Shown in pieces: positions 10,769-20,481 of a stretch of DNA of 64,000 bases. The position numbers were made by a program, and so were the translations under genes. Source of the stretch: Deinococcus sp. KSM4-11 (GTDB taxonomy: Bacteria; Deinococcota; Deinococci; Deinococcales; Deinococcaceae); contig NZ_SSNX01000001.1 in NCBI RefSeq assembly GCF_004801415.1, positions 1,178,001-1,242,000 of the forward strand, written 5' to 3'. The notes beneath the pieces were generated by a model. That model did not search any database and had not been told where the DNA came from. It was given only the letters and a program-made list of their open reading frames with translations. Numbering within the stretch: position 1 is the first letter of the stretch; the number at the start of each line of letters is the position of its first letter.

Positions 10769-11413
10769 GTGCTTGAACGCCTGATCATCGACGACCCGGA
10801 CGTGATCGGGCTGCTGCTCGACCACCAGCGCACCCTGAATCTGCTGCCGTTCTTCCAGGCTCCGCACACCGTGGCCGACGCCGCCACCCATCGGGGCGTG
10901 AAGGCGAACCAGATGGCGTACTGGGTGAACCGCTACGTGCAGGCCGGCATTCTGGAGGGCGTGGGCGACGCGCCCCCCGCGCGCGGTACCCGGTCGCGTG
11001 GCCAGCTGTACCGCGTCACGGCCGCCGAGTTCGTGCTGCTGCCCGCCGGAGGCTATGCCGCCGAGGAGATCGTAGACCGCACCTACGGCCCAATGTGGGC
11101 TTCCCTGCGAGCAGCTGTCGCGCACGACACGGATCTGGTCGCGTCGCGCTGGGCGATCAGGATCTGGCTGTACCAGGATCGCCTGGTCACCCAGCAGGAA
11201 ATTCCTGTGGATCTGATCGGCCAGGACATCCTGGTGCCCGAGGGCAACGCCCTGAACCTGTGGATGACGGCCCGGTTCGACGCGGCGACGTTGACGGAAC
11301 TGCGCGCCGAACTGGAGGGGATCTTCAACCGGTATGCGACGCGCATCATCCGTGACCAGCCGGATCTGCCGCGCACAACCATGCACCTGGCCCTGGCCCG
11401 CAAGGTGGACTGA
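10769..11413 (+). CDS. Winged-helix (ArsR-like) transcriptional regulator
   Basis: The 214-residue protein begins LERLIIDDPDVIGLLL. Residues 25-75 look like a winged helix-turn-helix: LLPFFQAPHTVADAA, an RGVKANQMAYWVNRYVQAGIL recognition region, then a wing with Arg/Gly and LYRVTAAEF. The C-terminal 130 residues are an alpha/beta region I do not recognise. It starts with GTG at 10769. It is divergent from the secreted repeat protein gene and may regulate it. Confidence 0.65.
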   Translation: MLERLIIDDPDVIGLLLDHQRTLNLLPFFQAPHTVADAATHRGVKANQMAYWVNRYVQAGILEGVGDAPPARGTRSRGQLYRVTAAEFVLLPAGGYAAEEIVDRTYGPMWASLRAAVAHDTDLVASRWAIRIWLYQDRLVTQQEIPVDLIGQDILVPEGNALNLWMTARFDAATLTELRAELEGIFNRYATRIIRDQPDLPRTTMHLALARKVD

Positions 11414-11484
11414 CCCCGTGGTTCAGTTCCGTCCACCGGAGGCCAACGTGCCTCCACCTGATCCGGTGGGCCGTATCGTAGGCC

Positions 11485-11931
11485 ATGTTGCGTGACCTTC
11501 AGGCCCTGTACGACCGTGATCTGTCGGTGCTGATCGAGGAGCTCCGCGCCTACCCGGACGAGGCGTCGCTGTGGCGGGTGGCGGGCACCATTGCCAATCC
11601 GGCGGGCACCCTGGCGCTGCACCTGATCGGGAACCTGTCGCAGTTCATCGGCGAGGATCTGGGCGGCGTGCCCTATGAGCGGGATCGTCCGGCCGAATTC
11701 TCGCGCCGTGACGTGCCGCTGGCCGACCTGGTGGCGTGGGTGACCCACGTCCGAACGCTGGTGAACCACACCCTGGAAGGGCTGGACGAGGCCCGACTGA
11801 CGGCCGTCCATCCGCGCCAGCCGCCGGGCTTTCCCGAGGGCATGACCAGCGGCTATTTCCTGATTCACCTGCATGGACACCTGAACTGGCACCTGGGGCA
11901 GATCAACTACCACCGCCGACTGATCAGCTGA
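11485..11931 (+). CDS. DinB-like / DUF1572-type metal-binding protein
   Basis: The 148-residue all-helical protein has the DinB superfamily layout: ALHLIGNLSQFI gives the first His near residue 46, and HLHGHLNWHLGQINYHR near the C-terminus gives the other His residues of a metal triad. Deinococcus genomes carry many DinB-like paralogues, often tied to thiol-dependent chemistry or damage response. The role of this one is unknown. A TATCGT box lies five bases before the ATG, consistent with a leaderless transcript. Confidence 0.75.
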   Translation: MLRDLQALYDRDLSVLIEELRAYPDEASLWRVAGTIANPAGTLALHLIGNLSQFIGEDLGGVPYERDRPAEFSRRDVPLADLVAWVTHVRTLVNHTLEGLDEARLTAVHPRQPPGFPEGMTSGYFLIHLHGHLNWHLGQINYHRRLIS

Positions 11932-12128
11932 ACTCCATCACTGGTACCGCCGCGCGACCTCTCGCCTACCTGAACCGATGCAGCGCTCAATTCCCGAGCT
12001 GACCCGGACTGCGGCCAGGGCCGCCATACCCAGCATGGCGCCGGGGCGTCCTCCACATCCCGCTCTCCGGATCGGTGGGGCCGGGTTCCCGCGCCATTCG
12101 GCACCACTCCAAGCAGCGCAGTCCCGGT

Positions 12129-13758
<1,630 letters not shown>

Positions 13759-13762
<4 letters not shown>

Positions 13763-14148
13763 CGGTTGACCTCATAGGGAAGTTGCAGTTCGTCGCCGAT
13801 CACGCCCCGGATACTCCAGCGGGCGGGCGGCGTTTCCAGGAGGATCACCTCCAGGTCGTTCGGCGCGACTCCGGCGTAATCCTCCAGGGCGGCCTGAAGG
13901 GCCAGCAGGTAGGCGCGCAGGGTCTTGTCGGTGCGCCCGCTCATGAGGTGAATTTCCACGATCACGTAGGCGGCGCTGCGGTCGTCCGGGTGAATGAAGT
14001 CCGCACTGTCCAGGCCAATGAACCGGTGGTAGCGCTTGCCCTCGGGCAGTCCGAGTTCCTGCACGCTGGCGCGGTGGATGGCGTCCGAGATCTGCTGGCG
14101 CCGCGCGGTGATGAACTCAGTATGGCCGTAGATCTTGACGTGTCCCAT
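13759..14148 (-). CDS. Tautomerase-superfamily protein inside the trp operon, lacking Pro-1
   Basis: The 129-residue product begins MGHVKIYGH and continues with ISDAIHRASVQELGLP, a strand-helix unit like the 4-oxalocrotonate tautomerase fold. A second unit (VIVEIHLMSGRTDKTLRAYLLAL ... ILLETPPARWSIRG) makes it a fused two-unit member. The catalytic Pro after Met is replaced by Gly, so the classical mechanism cannot apply with this start. ATG 14148 is placed after GGAGG with six bases spacing; the GTG one codon earlier is too close. It lies 16 bases after trpE and overlaps trpG. Function unknown. Confidence 0.75.
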
Positions 14149-14164
14149 CACAGTCCTCCCATGG

Positions 14165-15583
14165 TCACAGGCCCCCGGCGGCCAGCTCGACGGCGCGCAT
14201 AAGGGCGGCAGCCTTGTTGCGCGTCTCCAGTTCCTCGCTGGCCGGGTCGCTGTCGGCGACGATGCCTGCGCCCGCCTGGATGTGCACGCGCCCGCCGGCG
14301 ATCACCATGGTGCGCAGGGTCAGGGCCATGTCCATGCTGCCATCGAAGGCGATGTACCCGAAGCTGCCGCCGTACGGGCCGCGCCGCACGGGTTCCAGTT
14401 CGTCGATGATCTCCATGGCGCGGATCTTGGGCGCGCCGCTCACGGTTCCCATGGGCTGCACGCTCGCCAGGGCATGCAGCGGCGTCTGCCCCTCGCGGAG
14501 CTGCCCGGTCACGCTGGACACGATGTGCATCACGTGACTGTAGCGCTCGATGGTAAACGCATCCTGCACGCGCACGCTGCCGTACTCGCTGACCTTGCCG
14601 AGGTCGTTGCGACCGAGATCCACCAGCATCAGGTGCTCGGCGCGTTCCTTCTCGTCGGCGAGCAACTCGCTGGCGAGGGCGTCGTCGAGCTCAGGGGTCG
14701 CGCCGCGCGGGCGGGTACCGGCGATGGGCTTGGTCGTGACGGTTCGCCCGTCGCTGGCAAGCAGACTCTCAGGGCTGCTGGCGACCAGCGTGACCGGCCC
14801 GAGTTGCAGGTAGCCCAGGTACGGGCTGGGATTCACGCGGCGCAGCGCCCGGTACAGCGCGAACGGGTGCACGTCACCCAGATCGGCGCTGAATCGCTGG
14901 CTCGGCACCACCTGGAAGATGTCTCCGGCGCGGATGTATTCCAGGGCGCGTCCCACGGCGTCCTGGTAGCCCTGCGGCGTGAAGTTGCTGCTGAACTGAG
15001 GGGCAGGAGCGGGGTTCTGCCCCGGCACTTCGGGCAGGGGGCCACGCAGACGGCTGACCAGGGCCGCCACCTGGGCTTCTGCCTGCCGGGGCGAACCGGC
15101 CGCCGCCACCGCGATCAGGCGGTGTTTGAGGTGATCGTAGATGACCATGCCGCGCGGCGCAATGAAGCACGCGTCCGGGACATTCAGTTCGTCCGGGTTG
15201 GCGTCGGGCAGGCGCTCGTAGGCGCGGATGATGTCATACGCCGAGTACCCGACCGCGCCGCCCACGAAAGCGGGCAGGCCGGGCGGCACGGTCACCGGAC
15301 GGATCGTGGCGGCGTACAGCCGGGCCAGCGGATCGGCGTCCGGCCCGTGGTGGTCGCCGAATACGCCGCTGCTGTACACCTGCCCGCCCACGTACTCGAA
15401 GCGGCCCTGCTCCCCCACGCCGATGAACGAGTAGCGGCCGAGTTTCTCGCCGGCCTCCACGCTCTCCAGCAGGAAGCTCACGGTCTCGCCCTGCGCGGCC
15501 TTCAGGTACGCGGTCACTGGGGTGTCCAGGTCGGCATTCAGTTCCGTGGCGGACAGGTGAACGGACAGGGTGGTCTGGGTCAT
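14165..15583 (-). CDS. trpE: Anthranilate synthase component I
   Basis: It makes anthranilate from chorismate with ammonia from TrpG, the first committed step to tryptophan. The 472-residue protein has the N-terminal tryptophan-binding LLES element, then the chorismate-binding domain: IFQVVPSQRF near residue 236, PIAGTRPRG, HLMLVDLGRNDLG, GTVSGAPKIRAME and GPYGGSFGYIAFDG. It heads the unit trpE-tautomerase-trpG-trpD. Control is expected at two levels: feedback by tryptophan, and transcription attenuation through the upstream leader (15641-15740). Confidence 0.96.
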   Translation of the reverse strand: MTQTTLSVHLSATELNADLDTPVTAYLKAAQGETVSFLLESVEAGEKLGRYSFIGVGEQGRFEYVGGQVYSSGVFGDHHGPDADPLARLYAATIRPVTVPPGLPAFVGGAVGYSAYDIIRAYERLPDANPDELNVPDACFIAPRGMVIYDHLKHRLIAVAAAGSPRQAEAQVAALVSRLRGPLPEVPGQNPAPAPQFSSNFTPQGYQDAVGRALEYIRAGDIFQVVPSQRFSADLGDVHPFALYRALRRVNPSPYLGYLQLGPVTLVASSPESLLASDGRTVTTKPIAGTRPRGATPELDDALASELLADEKERAEHLMLVDLGRNDLGKVSEYGSVRVQDAFTIERYSHVMHIVSSVTGQLREGQTPLHALASVQPMGTVSGAPKIRAMEIIDELEPVRRGPYGGSFGYIAFDGSMDMALTLRTMVIAGGRVHIQAGAGIVADSDPASEELETRNKAAALMRAVELAAGGL

Positions 15584-15640
15584 GCGGCTCCTGGGAAACG
15601 TGGGCTGGCCCTGAGCGGCCGGTCTGGAGGCAAACGAAAA

Positions 15641-15667
15641 CGCCCGGTGGGGTCATCCACCTGGGCG
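15641..15667 (-). terminator. trp attenuator terminator hairpin with U-tract
   Basis: Minus-strand arms at 15657-15667 and 15641-15650 pair as two five-base G+C blocks with one bulged base and a six-base loop. They are followed by TTTTCGTTTG (15640-15631). It lies between the leader peptide and trpE, so it works inside the transcript of the operon. This is an intrinsic terminator in the expected attenuator position. Confidence 0.85.
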
Positions 15668-15713
15668 CGTCCTTGAAGGGGAATACGGCGCGTTACACCC
15701 AGGCAACCCTGGG
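15657..15713 (-). promoter_or_regulatory. trp attenuator: alternative pairing segments 1, 2 and 3
   Basis: On the transcript, segment 1 (15713-15708, CCCAGG) directly follows three Trp codons. It can pair with segment 2 (15703-15698, CCTGGG) across a four-base loop. Segment 2 can instead pair with the CCCAGG at 15665-15660 inside the 5' arm of the terminator, acting as antiterminator. This is the four-segment scheme of classical Trp attenuation: a ribosome stalled at the Trp codons hides segment 1 and frees segment 2. The pairings were read by eye, with no energy calculation. Confidence 0.75.
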
Positions 15714-15740
15714 CCACCACCACGCACCGCTCTGCAACAT
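15693..15740 (-). CDS. trpL: trp leader peptide, 15 residues with four Trp
   Basis: The short frame reads MLQSGAWWWPRVAWV and then TAA. Three consecutive Trp codons (15722-15714) and a fourth at 15701-15699 make it a tryptophan sensor for the attenuator just downstream. There is no Shine-Dalgarno sequence. Instead TATCCT stands six bases before the ATG, with TTGAGG 17 bases further up, so the transcript probably begins at or within a base of the ATG and the peptide is translated as a leaderless mRNA. Too short for ordinary gene callers. Confidence 0.85.
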   Translation of the reverse strand: MLQSGAWWWPRVAWV

Positions 15741-15746
15741 GCGCCG

Positions 15747-15775
15747 AGGATAGCGCGCCACCCCTATGTCCTCAA
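15747..15775 (-). promoter_or_regulatory. trp operon promoter
   Basis: TTGAGG (15775-15770) and TATCCT (15752-15747) are separated by exactly 17 bases. The -10 box ends six bases before the ATG of the leader peptide. The -35 begins eight bases after the stop codon of the helicase gene. It is the clearest -35/-10 pair in the window. Confidence 0.75.
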
Positions 15776-15782
15776 GGGGCCT

Positions 15783-18700
15783 TCAGATGCGAAGCTCTCC
15801 GTCCGCTTCCGCCGGGGTCAGTCCGGCTCCCTCGCCATCTTCCAGTGGCGCGAACAGGCGGTCGAGATCGGCGGCCGTGAGCTGGGTGGCGTCGCTCAGG
15901 CCGCCGTCCAGGACGGCGCGCGCCAGGGACGCCTTGCGGGCCTGGAGGTCGAGGATGCGCTCCTCCACGCTGCCGGCCGCGATCAGCTTGTACACGAACA
16001 CCGGCTTGTCCTGCCCGATGCGGTACGCGCGGTCCGTCGCCTGATCCTCGGCCGCCGGGTTCCACCACGGGTCGTAGTGGATGACCGTGTCGGCCGCCGT
16101 GAGGTTCAGGCCCACGCCACCGGCCTTGAGGGTGATCAGGAACACGTGCGTTTTGCCCGCCTGGAAGTCGTCGATCTGCTGCTGGCGGTTCTGGGTCTGC
16201 CCGGTCAGCATGGAGTACGGAATGCCCTCGGCCTGCAGCCACGGTTCCAGGTGCCCGAGCAGCGTGGCGAAGGAACTGAAGATCAGGACGCGCCGGCCCT
16301 CCTCCAGCATCTGCGGGAGGTTGCCCTGCAACCAGTCGAACTTCGCGTTGCCCTGCACGCCGGCGGCCGCCTCCAGCTTCACGAGGCGCGGGTCGGTGAC
16401 CGACTGCCGCAGCTTGAGCAGCGCATCCAGGATGGCGATGGTGCTGCGCGACAGGCCGCGCGCCCTCAGTTCCTCCTGCACGCGGCCCTGCATGGTCACG
16501 CGGACGGTCTCATACAGGTCGCGCTGGTCGCCGTCCAGGGTGACGCGCACGGGAATCTCGGTCTTGGGCGGCAGTTCCCGCGCCACGTCCCGCTTCTCGC
16601 GCCGCAGGATGAACGGCCGCACCCGCGCCGCCAGGGCCATGCGCCGCTGGGCGTCCCCGCGTTTCTCGATGGGCGTGCGGTACAGGTCGCGGAAGGTGCG
16701 CTCGTCGTGCAGCAGGCCCGGCGCGAGGAAGTTGAACTGCGACCACAGCTCGCCCAGGTGGTTCTCCAGCGGCGTGCCCGTGAGCGCCAGCCGGTAGCGG
16801 GCGTCCAGGCTGCCGGCCGCCTTGGCCGCCGCCGTCTTGCTGTTCTTGATGTTCTGCGCCTCGTCCAGGATCACCAGGTGGTACTGGAAGGCCGACAGAT
16901 CCTCCAGGTCGCGTGGCAGCAGCGGGTACGTCGTCAGGATCAGGTCGTACTCCGGAATCAGCTCGAACAGCGAGCGGCGGTCCTTGCCGTGCAGGGTCAG
17001 CACGCGCAGGGAGGGCGCGAACTTCGCCGCCTCGGACTGCCAGTTGCCGATCACGGACGTCGGCGCGACCACCAGGCTGGGGCGGTCGGCCCGGCCGGAC
17101 TCCTGCTCCAATAGCAGGTGCGCCAGGGTCTGCACCGTTTTCCCCAGCCCCATGTCATCGGCCAGGATGCCGCCCATGTCGTACTGGCGCAGGAATTGCA
17201 GCCACGCGAGGCCCTGGAGCTGGTAGGGGCGCAGGTCAGCGTGCAGGCCGGGTGGCGGTTCGACCGGGTCGATCCCGCCGAAGTCGCGCAGGCGGCGGCC
17301 CAGGTCGAGCAGGCGATCCGCGCCCAGCCAGCGGGCCTGCACGGCACTCTCCAGTTCGGCCAGACGGGCGGCGTCGAGCAGGGGCAGCTTCAGCGGGCCG
17401 GGCGGAAGGTCACGCAGGTTCAGTTCGACCAGCACGCTCAGGATGGCGCGGATGCGGCCCGCCGGGAGCGCCACACGGCGGCCGTCCGCGAGGGTCGCGG
17501 TGATGGTCTCGTCGTCCTGGAGCTCCTGCAGGGCCTCCGGCGTGAACAGTTCCGGCTGACGTGCAATGAGATCCGCGAGCACCGGGATCAGGCTGACCTG
17601 CTGCCCGTCGACGACGATCCCCAGATCGAGGGTGAACCAGCCGCCGGCGCTGTCGTCGGCGTGGCCGTACCAGTCGGTGATCTGCGCGAAGTTCAGCGGG
17701 AAGTCCGGGTGGATCAGGAGGGTGAAGCCCTGCGCTTCCAGATCCAGCCGACCGCCGCGCATGAAATCCGTCCAGGCCTCGTCATCGCTGAGGCCGAGCT
17801 GTTCGCCCAGATCGCCGGGCAGTGTGAACTCATCCTGGTACAGGTCTTCCAGGCGCTGGAACCCGGCGAGATGCAGGTCGCGGCTGGCGTCGCGTTCCTG
17901 CTGGGGGCGGCGGGTCACGCGGGTGAGGACGCCGTCGCGGTACAAGGTGGGGCCACTGCTGTGGGCGCCGTCTGGCACCGCCAGCCCCCCGTAGGCGTGG
18001 CGCAGTTCGGCGGCCGGGAACACGCGTGTTTCGGGTCGGCGGGCCCAGCCGTCGCGGACATACACGGTGGCCGTGCGGCCCGACAGGTGCAGTTGCGGCG
18101 TGTACGGCAGGTCCTCTTCGCGCACCTGCACGGTCTGCGGGATGGGCAGGTTCAGGCCGGAGGCCGTGATGGCGTGGGCCAGGGCCGTCGCCTGGGCGGG
18201 CGCGAGCGTCGGGCCGGACAGGAAGCGGGCGACCTGTTCTCCGCTGGCATTCACGTTCAGGCGGCCAAGCTCCGCGATGTCCGGCTGCACGGCCCAGGGG
18301 GGCGTGACCGGAAGCACCACGGCGCCCGGGGTCTGCGGAGCGCTCAGGGTCGGCGTCTGGGCTCCGCGCGCGTCGCTCGACCACGCGAGTTCGCCCGCCA
18401 GCTCGGGGCCGCGTCGCAGAAGCCGGTCGGCGCGCTCCCAGCACAGCCGGCCGGAGCTGAGCAGCGAGTCGATCAGCAGATCCCCAGCCGGGTGATCGGT
18501 CAGGGCATACAGTTCCTCGCCGTAGCGGCCCGGTTCGTGGGCGGGGGCGGTGGCCATGTCGAGCAGCCGCAGGATCCGGTCATCCCGGCGGACGAAGCCC
18601 GGCGCCGTCGACAGCGTGCGCGGAATGGCGTAGCGCTCCGCGCCGCGCAGATCCGGCACGTCGCCCCGGACGGGAACGCGCATGACCTGAATGGCCACCC

Positions 18701-19163
18701 GGCGGACGCTGCCGCTCCCGCTGGCGGGCGGCAGGAGGCGCAGCACGTACCGCAGTTCGAACTGCCGGCCCCGCGCCTGGCCGGGCTGTTCGTGGAAGGA
18801 CGCGAGCCACTGCTGCGTGCGGGCGTCCAGGGTTTCCTCAGGCGTGGCTCTCGGCGTCGTGGTCACCGGAGCGGCCACCGGGCGCGGGGAGGACGGCGGA
18901 TCCGTGGACAGCACGAGGGCCGCCACATGCCGGCAGCGGTAGCGGCCACAGGTGCAGGAGGACGCGCGCAGTTGCACGTCCGGCGGCGGGGTGAGTTCCA
19001 CGCTGGCGTGGTAATCGGTGCCGCCGTCGTGGACGGTACCGGTGGCCCGCCAGCCGGCGTCCGTCCACTCCCGGGCAATGTCCTGCACGGCACCCTCACG
19101 CAGCGCGAGACCCTGCGCGGCCGTGTCCAGGCCGAAACCGGGCGGCAGGCGACTGAGCTTCAC
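15783..19163 (-). CDS. SWIM zinc-finger SNF2-family helicase/ATPase
   Basis: The 1126-residue protein is a Swi2/Snf2-type DNA translocase. The N-terminus has a SWIM zinc-binding motif (CTC...CRHVAAL, residues about 74-92). A long middle region of about 500 residues is found in bacterial SNF2 proteins. The two-lobed motor fills the C-terminal half: motif I DDMGLGKTVQT, motif II LDEAQN, motif III ALTGTPLEN, and motif VI ATDRAYRIGQ. A role in DNA-protein remodelling or repair is inferred from the family. The start is GTG 19163. Its 3' end abuts the trp promoter. Confidence 0.9.
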   Translation of the reverse strand: MKLSRLPPGFGLDTAAQGLALREGAVQDIAREWTDAGWRATGTVHDGGTDYHASVELTPPPDVQLRASSCTCGRYRCRHVAALVLSTDPPSSPRPVAAPVTTTPRATPEETLDARTQQWLASFHEQPGQARGRQFELRYVLRLLPPASGSGSVRRVAIQVMRVPVRGDVPDLRGAERYAIPRTLSTAPGFVRRDDRILRLLDMATAPAHEPGRYGEELYALTDHPAGDLLIDSLLSSGRLCWERADRLLRRGPELAGELAWSSDARGAQTPTLSAPQTPGAVVLPVTPPWAVQPDIAELGRLNVNASGEQVARFLSGPTLAPAQATALAHAITASGLNLPIPQTVQVREEDLPYTPQLHLSGRTATVYVRDGWARRPETRVFPAAELRHAYGGLAVPDGAHSSGPTLYRDGVLTRVTRRPQQERDASRDLHLAGFQRLEDLYQDEFTLPGDLGEQLGLSDDEAWTDFMRGGRLDLEAQGFTLLIHPDFPLNFAQITDWYGHADDSAGGWFTLDLGIVVDGQQVSLIPVLADLIARQPELFTPEALQELQDDETITATLADGRRVALPAGRIRAILSVLVELNLRDLPPGPLKLPLLDAARLAELESAVQARWLGADRLLDLGRRLRDFGGIDPVEPPPGLHADLRPYQLQGLAWLQFLRQYDMGGILADDMGLGKTVQTLAHLLLEQESGRADRPSLVVAPTSVIGNWQSEAAKFAPSLRVLTLHGKDRRSLFELIPEYDLILTTYPLLPRDLEDLSAFQYHLVILDEAQNIKNSKTAAAKAAGSLDARYRLALTGTPLENHLGELWSQFNFLAPGLLHDERTFRDLYRTPIEKRGDAQRRMALAARVRPFILRREKRDVARELPPKTEIPVRVTLDGDQRDLYETVRVTMQGRVQEELRARGLSRSTIAILDALLKLRQSVTDPRLVKLEAAAGVQGNAKFDWLQGNLPQMLEEGRRVLIFSSFATLLGHLEPWLQAEGIPYSMLTGQTQNRQQQIDDFQAGKTHVFLITLKAGGVGLNLTAADTVIHYDPWWNPAAEDQATDRAYRIGQDKPVFVYKLIAAGSVEERILDLQARKASLARAVLDGGLSDATQLTAADLDRLFAPLEDGEGAGLTPAEADGELRI

Positions 19164-19272
19164 GTCCGGGCCGCCGGGCGGGCGGTCAGGGGCTTGAAAA
19201 CAAACACGCCCCCGAGTCTAGCGCGCCTGAGATGACGAAGGTCTGAACGTGGCGCAGATCGGAGTCCGGAGG

Positions 19273-20385
19273 TCAGGAGGATTGGTACTGGATACGCCAG
19301 ACCTTTCCGGCACCATCGTCGGTCAGCAGGAGCGATCCATCGGCCAGGACGACCAGATCGACCGGGCGGCCCTCGGTGCGCTGCCCGTTCAGGAAGCCCG
19401 TGAGGAAGTCCGTGACCTTGCCGCTGGCCGGGTCGACCGTGACGACCTTGTACCCGCTCTTGGCGCTGCGGTTCCAGCTGCCGTGCAGGGCGATGAACAG
19501 CTGGCCCTTGTAAGCGGCCGGGAAGCTGGATCCCGTGTACGCGGCGAGCCCCAGCGGCGCTGCATGGGCGGTGGTCAGGGCGAAGGCGGGCGTGGCGTTC
19601 GTGCACGTGGACGCACTCTTCTTGCCGAAGTCCTTGTCCCACACCTGCGCCTCACCGGGCTTGGTGGTGTAGCAGTAGGGCCAGCCGTAGAATGCGCCCG
19701 CCTTGACCTTGTAGAAGCCTTCCGGCGGGATGTCGTCCCCGAGGTTGTCGCGGCCGTTGTTGGTGGAGTACAGCGTGTCGCCCACCCACTCGATGCCCAC
19801 CGGATTGCGCAGGCCCGAGGCGTAGACCTTGCCGTTCTTGCCGTCGGCGTCGTAGACCCAGATGGCCGCGCGTTTGGGATCACTCTCCTCGCAGACATTG
19901 CAGGAACTGCCGGCCGCCACGTACATCTTTCCGTCCGGACCGAACTCGACCGTGCGGGTGGAGTGCCCGCCCCCGCTGGGCAGGCTGAGCAGCGTTTCGG
20001 GCTGGCCGCTGGCCTTCAGGTCGCCGGGCTTGTACGCGAAGCGCACCACCTTGTCCGTCTCGGCCACGTACAGGTACCCACCGTGAATGGCCAGGCCGTG
20101 CGGCTGGTTCAGGCCCGTGACATACACCTGTTTGCTGTCGGCCTTGCCATCCTTGTTGGCGTCCGGCATGACATACACGCTGCCCGCGCCCATGTCGCTG
20201 AGCAGCACATCGCCATTGCTGGCCACCACCATGAAGCGCGGCTGCTTGAAGCCCGTGGCGTACTCCGTGACCTTGAACCCGGCCGGTGCCTTCAGGGCAG
20301 GCGTCGTCTGGGCGCTGGCCGGGGCGGGCACGGTGCAGGACACGGTCAGCAGGGCCAGGGTGAGCGGCCTCAGGAATGATTTCAT
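19273..20385 (-). CDS. Secreted PQQ-dependent sugar (sorbosone-type) dehydrogenase
   Basis: The 370-residue protein has an N-terminal signal peptide ending near ASAQ (residue 26). The rest is a six-bladed beta-propeller of the glucose/sorbosone dehydrogenase type, with repeated GLNQPHGLAI, GGGHSTRTVEFGPDGKMYVAAG and GLRNPVGIEW motifs. The His in the GGGHSTR motif fits the catalytic base of soluble PQQ dehydrogenases. Likely an exported aldose or aldehyde oxidase if PQQ is available; no PQQ genes are nearby. A CNVCEES stretch near residue 165 is not a heme c motif because it lacks the His. Confidence 0.82.
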   Translation of the reverse strand: MKSFLRPLTLALLTVSCTVPAPASAQTTPALKAPAGFKVTEYATGFKQPRFMVVASNGDVLLSDMGAGSVYVMPDANKDGKADSKQVYVTGLNQPHGLAIHGGYLYVAETDKVVRFAYKPGDLKASGQPETLLSLPSGGGHSTRTVEFGPDGKMYVAAGSSCNVCEESDPKRAAIWVYDADGKNGKVYASGLRNPVGIEWVGDTLYSTNNGRDNLGDDIPPEGFYKVKAGAFYGWPYCYTTKPGEAQVWDKDFGKKSASTCTNATPAFALTTAHAAPLGLAAYTGSSFPAAYKGQLFIALHGSWNRSAKSGYKVVTVDPASGKVTDFLTGFLNGQRTEGRPVDLVVLADGSLLLTDDGAGKVWRIQYQSS

Positions 20386-20481
20386 GCGTCCAGTTCATCA
20401 TCCTGGCGTGAGAACGGACGGGCAGCCCCATGAAGGCGGGAGGGCGCCGCGTTGAGGATCTGCCGGGGGTCGGGGAGTGGT

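Noticed and set aside
19900..19930. CNVCEES in the sugar dehydrogenase as a possible heme c site
   Set aside because: Heme c attachment needs C-x-x-C-H; the residue after the second Cys is Glu.
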